5,211 nt of DNA, taken from positions 1 to 5,211 of the forward strand of contig DAOVIL010000051.1 of NCBI GenBank assembly GCA_030673725.1. The letters are read 5' to 3'. Every line of letters starts with the position of its first letter. The stretch's first letter is position 1. Below the pieces are notes generated by a model. The model was not told the DNA's origin. It made no database searches and was given only the letters and a program-made list of their open reading frames with translations. This stretch comes from Candidatus Aenigmatarchaeota archaeon. Its GTDB lineage: Archaea; Aenigmatarchaeota; Aenigmatarchaeia; QMZP01. Position numbers and translations under genes: made by a program. Positions 1 through 4,365 of the stretch are shown one piece after another.

Positions 1-677
1 CATTCTCCCTGCCTGCAGGCCAGCACGACTGGCTGTTCAACACCCTTGCGCTCAGCGGGGGCACCAGCCTCCAGGTCTGGAGGTGGTTCACGAGCATGTT
101 CATGCACGCAAGCGCTTCCCACCTCTTCTTCAATATGCTTGGATTGTACTTCTTCGGGAAGATACTGGAAAAGGAGGCAAAGCCGCAATGGTTCCTGGCC
201 ATATTCTTCGTGGGAGGCCTATTGGGCAACTTGGCGTTCATAATGACCAGCCCGCATATGGTAGTGGGTGCCTCAGGCGCGATGTTCGGGCTTCTTGGGG
301 CTGCGATGCTCCTGAACCCGCTCAAGAAGGTGCACATCTACATCTTCCCCCTTCCCCTGGGCATAGTGTCGGTCATGTTCGTGATAATGGAGACCTTCGT
401 CATCTACTTCCAGCCTGCTGACTTCGCCAATGTAGCCACGGTGGCCCATATAGGCGGCCTGATGGCAGGCGCCATATTCGCGTTCTTCTTCGACGCCAAG
501 AAGTCGATGAAAGGCCTGGCTGTGCTGATAGTATGCGGCCTGCTGCTGGTCTTCCTTGGCCCAATCTTCGGCATGATAGCAGCCATAGGCGGCCTCATAC
601 TGAGCTTCCTGGAGGCAATAATAGGATTCTTCCTGTACGGTTTGGCCAAGGTGATAGGCCTCTTCCTCTGGGCGTAG
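1..677 (+). CDS. Rhomboid family intramembrane serine protease, 5' partial
   Basis: The reading frame is open from base 3 to the TAG at 675-677, giving 224 visible residues; the start lies outside the window. Rhomboids cleave transmembrane substrates inside the lipid bilayer with a Ser-His dyad. Visible hallmarks, numbered from the first whole codon, are the loop-1 WR pair (26-27), HLFFN (40-44, matching the HxxxN of GlpG), GASG with the nucleophile Ser91 (codon 273-275), and AHIGG with the catalytic His149 (codon 447-449). The dyad and oxyanion residues are all present, so the protein should be active. After the His helix come a short lysine-bearing stretch and about 50 more strongly hydrophobic residues, enough for one to three extra membrane helices beyond the six-helix core. 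The internal ATG at 96 cannot be the start, because it would cut off loop-1 residues. Substrate is unknown. The next gene follows after 31 bp on the same strand. Confidence 0.93.
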   Translation, partial: FSLPAGQHDWLFNTLALSGGTSLQVWRWFTSMFMHASASHLFFNMLGLYFFGKILEKEAKPQWFLAIFFVGGLLGNLAFIMTSPHMVVGASGAMFGLLGAAMLLNPLKKVHIYIFPLPLGIVSVMFVIMETFVIYFQPADFANVATVAHIGGLMAGAIFAFFFDAKKSMKGLAVLIVCGLLLVFLGPIFGMIAAIGGLILSFLEAIIGFFLYGLAKVIGLFLWA

Positions 678-678
678 G

Positions 679-690
679 CTTATATTTTTT
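679..690 (+). promoter_or_regulatory. TATA-like box and T-run between rhomboid gene and 709 gene
   Basis: The sequence CTTATATTTTTT lies just after the rhomboid stop codon. The TTATATTT core (680-687) is centred about 25.5 nt before the ATG at 709, the spacing expected when an archaeal transcript starts at or next to the start codon. No Shine-Dalgarno sequence precedes that ATG, which fits a leaderless mRNA. The T6 run (685-690) could also act as a weak oligo-U terminator for the rhomboid transcript, so the site may have both roles. Confidence 0.55.
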
Positions 691-708
691 CAGCCCCAAT
701 AATAAAGC

Positions 709-1080
709 ATGAAGATAGATTACCTGGCCAATCCGCTCGCCATAGTGAAGCTGTTCAAGATTCCCTACGCTGGTGGGGAGTACCATCTCCATGGCAGGAT
801 ACGCGGGATAATCGAAGAGGGATTCGATGAAGTGGGCTGGTTCGAGATCGATGTGAGATACCCGCCATTCATAGAGGGAAGCGAGCACTCTCCCAGGATG
901 GGCGGAAACCTGAATAACTACCGTGAACTGAAGAAAACGTTCCCCAACCTGGCGGAAGCCGAAGGCAGGTTGAGAGACTGGTGCAAGGGACCTGACACAT
1001 GCCTAGATATTATCGAGCTGGGCGAAGAGGAAATCGAGAGGCTCAACTGGCCCAATGGCAGGCCAAAGCTGGTTGCATAG
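709..1080 (+). CDS. Hypothetical protein, 123 aa, soluble
   Basis: I do not recognise this protein. It has 123 residues, no signal peptide and no membrane segment. The N-terminal half (about 20-55) alternates glycine, aromatic and beta-forming residues, including YHLHGRIRG and a WFEIDVRYPPF stretch, suggesting a small beta-rich fold. The C-terminal half (about 70-113) is charged and probably helical, with two cysteines at 92 and 98 spaced by five residues; these are too few for a standalone zinc ribbon. Codon use (AGG for Arg, ATA for Ile) matches the neighbours, supporting a real gene. The start at 709 is chosen because a TATA-like box lies about 25 nt upstream. It follows the rhomboid gene by 31 bp and converges on ftsZ, with 58 bp between the stop codons. 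Function cannot be inferred from this context. Confidence 0.75.
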   Translation: MKIDYLANPLAIVKLFKIPYAGGEYHLHGRIRGIIEEGFDEVGWFEIDVRYPPFIEGSEHSPRMGGNLNNYRELKKTFPNLAEAEGRLRDWCKGPDTCLDIIELGEEEIERLNWPNGRPKLVA

Positions 1081-1098
1081 CTACTTCTAACCCAAACC

Positions 1099-1131
1099 AA
1101 AACATAGAAACAGAAAATAAAAAAGAAAGAA
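1099..1131 (-). terminator. U-rich terminator tract downstream of ftsZ
   Basis: Read on the minus strand, the sequence just after the ftsZ stop codon is strongly pyrimidine-rich, with repeated T3-T6 runs; the longest is the complement of A6 at 1119-1124. No stable hairpin is apparent. This is the usual form of intrinsic termination in archaea, where oligo-U tracts suffice. The same stretch read on the plus strand is A-rich and would not terminate the convergent 709-1080 transcript, for which I see no clear terminator. Confidence 0.6.
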
Positions 1132-1138
1132 TGAGGGC

Positions 1139-2275
1139 TTACGCCCCCATCATTACTGGAATGCCGAGTTCTTCCGTGTAGTCCCGCTTGATGGGCGCTT
1201 CGTTGGGCACAGGACCCAGTATGTAAGGGGACTTGACACCGGTCACAATCGTTATGACCTGTATCTTGCCCCTGAAGTTGGGGTCTATCCTGCTTCCCCA
1301 GATTATCTGCGCCTCTGGGTCAAGCTGCTTGGAGACATACTCGCCTATCAGGTTCACCTCGTCCAGCTTCAGGTCAGGGCCGCCAGTCACATGTATGAGC
1401 GCGCCTGTCCCGCCCTCATAGTTGACTTCCAGAAGCGGGTTCGTCATAGCCTTTGTAACCGCCTCTTCTGCCCTGTTCTTGGTGTCAGATTCGCCGAAGC
1501 CCACAGATGCCACACCGCCTGAATGCATTACCGCCTTCACGTCGGCGTAGTCCAGGTTCACCAGAGACGGCTGGGAGATTGTTTCGGTCACGCCTTTTAT
1601 TATAGTCGCTATCAGGTTGTCAGCCACACCGAAAGCCTGCTGCAGCGGAAGGTCGCCTGCCACCTTCAGCAGCTTGTCGTTCTCGATCACTATAACAGTG
1701 TCGCACACCTGCCTCAGCTGGTAGAGCCCGTCCTCTGCCCTGCCTATCCTGGCACCCTCTATCTTGAACGGCATCGTAGTGCACCCAATCACGATGGCTC
1801 CTATCTCCTTGGCTAACTTCGCTATAACAGGCCCTGCGCCTGTCCCTGTCCCTCCGCCAAGGCCTGAGACAAGATACAGCATGTCGCAGCCGTCGAGCAC
1901 CTTCTTCAGGTCCTTTTCGTTCTCCTCAGCTGCCTTCCTTCCTGTCTCAGGGTAGCCGCCTGCACCGAGTCCTTTTGTGGTCTCCTTTCCGATAAGCACC
2001 CTTTTGTCTGACCTGCTTACCCTCAGGTGCTTGACGTCTGTGTTGATGGTTATTGTCTGGGCGCCATTTATCCCGATGTCGTGCAGCCTGGTGACGCAGT
2101 TGTTTCCTGCGCCTCCGACACCCACAACCATTATTTTGGCTTCCTTCACGTCAAGACCGAAGTCCTCAGGGGCTGGCAAATTCTGTGTGTTCTCTATTGG
2201 GGCCTGGGTTGGCTGTTCCACAGGTTCACCTGCCATCTCGTTCCTTTCAAATGCCTTTTGCACCAGAGATTCCAT
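1139..2275 (-). CDS. ftsZ: Cell division protein FtsZ
   Basis: This is a 378-aa tubulin-family GTPase that polymerises at mid-cell to form the cytokinetic ring. An N-terminal tail of about 44 residues, rich in Glu, Pro and Gln, is probably disordered. The GTPase domain starts at IMVVGVGGAGNN (48-59). The tubulin/FtsZ signature GGGTGTG is at 140-146, and the guanine-contacting region follows at about 173-200. The T7 synergy loop NLDYADV (240-246) retains the Asp residues needed to hydrolyse GTP in the neighbouring subunit. The C-terminal domain spans about 250-348, followed by a short tail of about 30 residues ending in a possible partner-binding peptide, EELGIPVMMGA. Length and motifs are those of a canonical FtsZ rather than CetZ; I cannot assign FtsZ1 or FtsZ2. 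The start at 2275 is supported by a strong Shine-Dalgarno sequence six bases upstream. The gene is divergent from the 2614-3147 membrane protein gene and convergent with 709-1080. Confidence 0.98.
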   Translation of the reverse strand: MESLVQKAFERNEMAGEPVEQPTQAPIENTQNLPAPEDFGLDVKEAKIMVVGVGGAGNNCVTRLHDIGINGAQTITINTDVKHLRVSRSDKRVLIGKETTKGLGAGGYPETGRKAAEENEKDLKKVLDGCDMLYLVSGLGGGTGTGAGPVIAKLAKEIGAIVIGCTTMPFKIEGARIGRAEDGLYQLRQVCDTVIVIENDKLLKVAGDLPLQQAFGVADNLIATIIKGVTETISQPSLVNLDYADVKAVMHSGGVASVGFGESDTKNRAEEAVTKAMTNPLLEVNYEGGTGALIHVTGGPDLKLDEVNLIGEYVSKQLDPEAQIIWGSRIDPNFRGKIQVITIVTGVKSPYILGPVPNEAPIKRDYTEELGIPVMMGA

Positions 2276-2281
2276 ACCTAC

Positions 2282-2289
2282 CCTCCTTT
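2282..2289 (-). promoter_or_regulatory. Shine-Dalgarno site of ftsZ
   Basis: The minus strand reads AAAGGAGG, then six bases (GTAGGT), then the ATG at 2275. It is a near-perfect complement of the archaeal 16S rRNA 3' end and fixes the ftsZ start. It stands out because no other start codon visible in the window has a comparable site. Confidence 0.85.
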
Positions 2290-2330
2290 ATTCGATAGTG
2301 ACCGTCAGCGGGTAGGACATGTTTACTGCG

Positions 2331-2341
2331 TTATATGTTTT
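2331..2341 (-). promoter_or_regulatory. Putative TATA box of ftsZ
   Basis: The minus strand reads AAAACATATAA, a TATA-like element preceded by a purine-rich stretch that could serve as the TFB recognition element. A start site about 26 nt downstream would fall near 2305-2308. This gives a 5' leader of about 30 nt that contains the Shine-Dalgarno site. Confidence 0.5.
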
Positions 2342-2423
2342 CCAATATCCAAACCCTTATTAAGCACGGTCGCTAAATATACTTAGAAGTAATCATTTTC
2401 AGAAAACTTAGATACTTTAAATT

Positions 2424-2451
2424 GCTCAACCGGTCCCCCAACCATTTGAGC
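2424..2451. other. Hairpin-forming segment in the ftsZ upstream spacer
   Basis: GCTCAA (2424-2429) pairs perfectly with TTGAGC (2446-2451). Within the loop, GGT (2432-2434) pairs with ACC (2441-2443). This gives a 6-bp stem, a 2x2 internal loop, a 3-bp stem and a six-base C-rich apical loop. It is the GC-richest patch of the spacer. It could be part of a small RNA on either strand or a protein-binding site; no known RNA family is recognised. There is no T-run immediately after it on either strand, so it is not an obvious terminator. Confidence 0.4.
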
Positions 2452-2518
2452 GTCGAATTCTGAAGTTCCAACCTACTCAGATACTATATAATACAATCGA
2501 TTCTTTATAAACATCGCA

Positions 2519-2528
2519 GATTGCAATC
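2519..2528. promoter_or_regulatory. 10-bp perfect palindrome upstream of TATA box (candidate operator)
   Basis: GATTGCAATC is its own reverse complement. It ends 14 bp before the TATA box at 2543. Perfect 10-bp palindromes in this position are typical in size for half-turn-spaced homodimeric regulator sites, but no known regulator consensus is recognised. Chance occurrence in AT-rich DNA is possible. Confidence 0.3.
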
Positions 2529-2540
2529 CAGTTTTTCTTG

Positions 2541-2550
2541 GGTATAAAAG
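2541..2550 (+). promoter_or_regulatory. Strong TATA box upstream of the 2614 gene
   Basis: GGTATAAAAG is the best TATA-box match in the spacer. Transcription would be expected to start near 2572, leaving a leader of about 42 nt without a Shine-Dalgarno sequence. A weaker candidate, ATTAAT at 2582-2587, is centred about 29 nt before the ATG and would give a near-leaderless transcript. The sequence alone does not decide between them. Confidence 0.5.
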
Positions 2551-2551
2551 C

Positions 2552-2577
2552 CTTTCTCAAAAAAACGTTTTAGAAAG
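2552..2577. promoter_or_regulatory. Nested inverted repeats at the presumed start site (candidate operator)
   Basis: AAAACGTTTT (2562-2571) is a perfect 10-bp palindrome. It is enclosed by a second inverted repeat, CTTTCT (2552-2557) with AGAAAG (2572-2577). The elements lie between the TATA box and the presumed transcription start near 2572, where a bound repressor would block an archaeal promoter. The minus-strand T7 run here (complement of 2559-2565) could alternatively stop leftward transcription. Confidence 0.3.
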
Positions 2578-2613
2578 ACCCATTAATCCTAATTCCAACA
2601 CTTCAAAGAGACT

Positions 2614-3147
2614 ATGGGTACAAACCGAAGAATCGGGAGGTACCTGAAAACCGCCAAAGACTACGCAGTGGAGTACAGCTACCTGGGCTTCTCTACCCTG
2701 TTCTGCGCCACAGGCCTGGGCCTGACAGCGACTGACGACCTGAAAAAGCTTGGCTATGGCCTCCTGGGGGCCGGCATAACGCAGGCCATATACGGCACCG
2801 GAAGAAGGCTCCGGGAAAGGAGGAAGGAAAAGGCCAGGCAAAGGAAAGACAAAAGGATGGAAATAAAGATGGCCAGGATGGCCAGGGACGTCAGGAAGCT
2901 CCTGGAGAAGGAGCTTCGGGAAGAGGGCAGGAGAGTGCGCCTGAACCAGGATGCGGTCGAGGAGCTTGGTGAGGTGTCAAAGGACACCGACTGCGCCCTC
3001 GAGATGCTGAAGGAGATGGCGCCCAGGGACAGGAAAAGCAGCGTGGAGATAGACGCCGGGGAAGTAAGGAAATACATCGAGAGGAAAAGGCTCGAGGGTT
3101 TGGGCGAGGACCCCCCGTGCATGGACGGACCAGGGTATCCGGCCTAA
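2614..3147 (+). CDS. Hypothetical two-helix membrane protein with charged helical cytoplasmic region
   Basis: I do not recognise this 177-aa protein. A short basic N-terminus (1-15) leads to two hydrophobic segments, about 22-39 and 46-61, separated by a short charged turn (TDDLKK). This looks like a membrane hairpin. Residues 64-112 are extremely rich in Arg, Lys and Glu and should form a long helix or coiled coil. The remainder to 177 stays charged, with a predicted helix around 140-165, and ends in a Gly/Pro-rich tail. By the positive-inside rule both ends are probably cytoplasmic. The ATG at 2614 is the first possible start after an in-frame stop at 2590-2592. Codon use matches the neighbours. 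The gene is divergent from ftsZ and lies 32 bp before the aIF2-beta gene, which has its own promoter. A role in division or envelope organisation is conceivable from location alone and is unproven. Confidence 0.75.
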   Translation: MGTNRRIGRYLKTAKDYAVEYSYLGFSTLFCATGLGLTATDDLKKLGYGLLGAGITQAIYGTGRRLRERRKEKARQRKDKRMEIKMARMARDVRKLLEKELREEGRRVRLNQDAVEELGEVSKDTDCALEMLKEMAPRDRKSSVEIDAGEVRKYIERKRLEGLGEDPPCMDGPGYPA

Positions 3148-3148
3148 C

Positions 3149-3158
3149 AGATATAAGC
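3149..3158 (+). promoter_or_regulatory. TATA box of the aIF2-beta gene
   Basis: AGATATAAGC lies immediately after the stop codon of the preceding gene. The ATATAA core (3151-3156) is centred about 26.5 nt before the ATG at 3180. No Shine-Dalgarno sequence separates them, so the transcript is probably leaderless. Confidence 0.65.
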
Positions 3159-3179
3159 CAAACCCCCTAATAACATACA

Positions 3180-3584
3180 ATGTCGTACGAGGAACTGCTG
3201 AAGAGAGGGCTTTCGAAGGTCCCCAAGAAAGCCGAGGAGACCGAGAGGTTTTCGGTACCGAAGGCGAGGATACAGCCAGACGGAGCTCGAACGATCATAA
3301 TAAACTTCCTGGAGATGGCCGATGGCCTCAGGAGGGACCCACAGCACCTTTTGAAGTACATGCTCAAGGAGCTGGCCACGAAGGGAGACCTGGAGAAGGG
3401 CAGGCTGACTGTTATAGGAAGGTTCAACGCTGACCACATAAACAGGAAGATAGAAGGCTATGTGAAGGCCTTCGTGATATGTTCTGAATGCGGGAAGCCT
3501 GACACAAAGATAATCAAGCAGGATAGGTACCATTTCCTGAAGTGCGAGGCCTGCGGAGCCAGGCACTCAATCAGCAGGTATTAG
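3180..3584 (+). CDS. eif2b: Translation initiation factor aIF2, beta subunit
   Basis: This 134-aa protein is the beta subunit of archaeal initiation factor 2, the alpha-beta-gamma complex that carries initiator Met-tRNA to the small ribosomal subunit. An N-terminal helix (about 2-14), which in the family docks on the gamma subunit, is followed by the central alpha-beta domain (about 35-95), including the family-typical TIIINF and RRDPQHLLKYMLKEL segments. A C-terminal zinc ribbon follows, with ligands C101 and C104 (CSEC) and C122 and C125 (CEAC). Length matches archaeal homologues of about 135-145 residues, without the lysine-rich extension of eukaryotic eIF2-beta. The start is supported by the TATA box spacing. 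The final 18 bp overlap tail-to-tail with the phosphoesterase gene on the other strand. Confidence 0.97.
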   Translation: MSYEELLKRGLSKVPKKAEETERFSVPKARIQPDGARTIIINFLEMADGLRRDPQHLLKYMLKELATKGDLEKGRLTVIGRFNADHINRKIEGYVKAFVICSECGKPDTKIIKQDRYHFLKCEACGARHSISRY

Positions 3585-4316
3585 GTCCCTTATTTTCCCC
3601 AGAAGAGTCCCGTCAAGCAGGCTTGCCTCTGCTTTCCTCTCATCGACTGCCTTGGCAAGCGGACCTAGAAGGTGTATGGGCTTCCTGTTGACTGATTCCC
3701 CTCCAGCGAACCTGTTGAAGGAAGGCATCACCACAAGCATAGGCAGCTTCCCTTTCCCAGCTGATTTGAACCTCTTCTTAAGCACAGCCTTCTTGAGGGG
3801 AGCCCTCAGCCAGACAGGCTCAGACCACCTGTAGCCCAGGCTGTTCCTGAACTCCACCTGGGGGTGGGAATGGCCCATTATTATATACCTGGCTCTCAGG
3901 AACTTCTCAGAGGGCCAGGCATGGCCGTGGCACAGGTAGGCATCGCCTACAAGCACGCCCTTTGCAGGGTGGATTATGGCCTTAGGGGCCAGCGCCTTCA
4001 GGTTCGTGTCATGGTTCCCAGGGACAATCTCGGCCTTCACCTTCCTGGTGAAGTGGTGGAAGAAGCCAGGGATCTCCTTAAGCTCCTGGAAGCTTGTCCC
4101 AGGCACCCTGTGCTTGATGTCACCCATTAAAATCAGCCTCTTGGCCTTAGTCTTCTCCAGAAGCCTGTCCAAACGCTTTACCATGTCCTTTGTCTGTGAC
4201 GGTATGTGTACGCCTCTCCTCTTGAATTCTATCTCTACCCCAATGTGCAGGTCTGTAACCACCAGGCTATCCCCGACCAGGACAGCAGGCTCTCCTGTGA
4301 TGAATCTAATTCCCAT
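3567..4316 (-). CDS. Calcineurin-like metallophosphoesterase, archaeal SbcD/Mre11-related (COG1407 type)
   Basis: This is a 249-aa two-metal phosphoesterase. All metal-binding motifs are present: DLH (D22, H24), GDIKH (D66, H69), GNHD (N101, H102, D103), HGH (H130-H132) and GHSH (H149, H151). The total length and the early DLHIGVE motif fit the archaeal COG1407 group related to SbcD/Mre11. It lacks the capping domain and Rad50-binding region of true Mre11, so I do not call it mre11. The C-terminal third (about 165-249) is basic, including a KKAVLKKRFKSAGKGK stretch, which could contact nucleic acid. The exact substrate is unknown; bacterial relatives are linked to DNA ligase/helicase repair clusters. 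The gene is divergent from herA across a 49-bp spacer with a single shared TATA element, and its 3' end overlaps aIF2-beta by 18 bp. Confidence 0.92.
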   Translation of the reverse strand: MGIRFITGEPAVLVGDSLVVTDLHIGVEIEFKRRGVHIPSQTKDMVKRLDRLLEKTKAKRLILMGDIKHRVPGTSFQELKEIPGFFHHFTRKVKAEIVPGNHDTNLKALAPKAIIHPAKGVLVGDAYLCHGHAWPSEKFLRARYIIMGHSHPQVEFRNSLGYRWSEPVWLRAPLKKAVLKKRFKSAGKGKLPMLVVMPSFNRFAGGESVNRKPIHLLGPLAKAVDERKAEASLLDGTLLGKIRDLIPAD

Positions 4317-4336
4317 GATTCTGAATTGGAAAGAAC

Positions 4337-4346
4337 AAATATTAAA
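4337..4346. promoter_or_regulatory. Shared bidirectional TATA element for phosphoesterase and herA
   Basis: AAATATTAAA lies in the middle of the 49-bp divergent spacer. Its AATATT core (4338-4343) is a perfect palindrome centred 25.5 nt before the herA ATG (4366) and 24.5 nt before the phosphoesterase ATG (4316). The minus strand reads TTTAATATTT, close to the archaeal consensus TTTAWATA. Neither ATG has a Shine-Dalgarno site, so both transcripts are probably leaderless. Confidence 0.6.
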
Positions 4347-4365
4347 CTTCTATCCAAATATCCCT

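Larger units (their letters stand above)
2276..2613. other. Divergent intergenic region between ftsZ and the 2614 gene
   Basis: This 338-bp spacer holds no convincing protein gene. It is far richer in A and T than the flanking coding DNA. From left to right it holds the ftsZ Shine-Dalgarno site and TATA box, further AT-rich TATA-like stretches (for example TAAATATACT at 2374-2383 and CTATATAAT at 2483-2491), a GC-richer hairpin segment (2424-2451), a short CTGA/TCAG inverted repeat (2460-2463 with 2477-2480), a 10-bp palindrome (2519-2528), a strong TATA box (2543-2549) and a second 10-bp palindrome (2562-2571). It is much longer than the 31-58 bp spacers elsewhere in the window, so it probably carries regulation or a small RNA. 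Confidence 0.7.

Noticed and set aside
1523..1816. 97-aa plus-strand frame inside ftsZ
   Set aside because: It lies wholly opposite the conserved GTPase core of ftsZ; its His- and Leu-rich composition is that expected of antisense translation.
2027..2386. 119-aa reading frame on the plus strand, antisense to the 5' part of ftsZ and running into its promoter
   Set aside because: It is the opposite strand of a clear ftsZ gene, has low-complexity composition, no promoter or ribosome site, and no recognisable domain.
2452..2480. tRNA B-box-like string (GTCGAATTC) in the spacer, considered as a tRNA remnant
   Set aside because: No acceptor stem, anticodon arm or CCA-proximal pairing can be built around it, and the B-box consensus is only partly matched.
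2410..2485. Direct repeat AGATACT at 2410-2416 and 2479-2485
   Set aside because: Only 7 bp and two copies in AT-rich DNA; this is expected by chance and shows no array or target-site pattern.
3144..3566. 140-aa reading frame on the minus strand opposite aIF2-beta
   Set aside because: The plus-strand frame encodes all aIF2-beta motifs including the zinc ribbon. The antisense frame shows no family motif and is a shadow.
3567..4316. Calling the phosphoesterase Mre11 because it lies next to herA
   Set aside because: At 249 aa it lacks the capping and Rad50-binding regions, and its motif layout fits the shorter COG1407 group.
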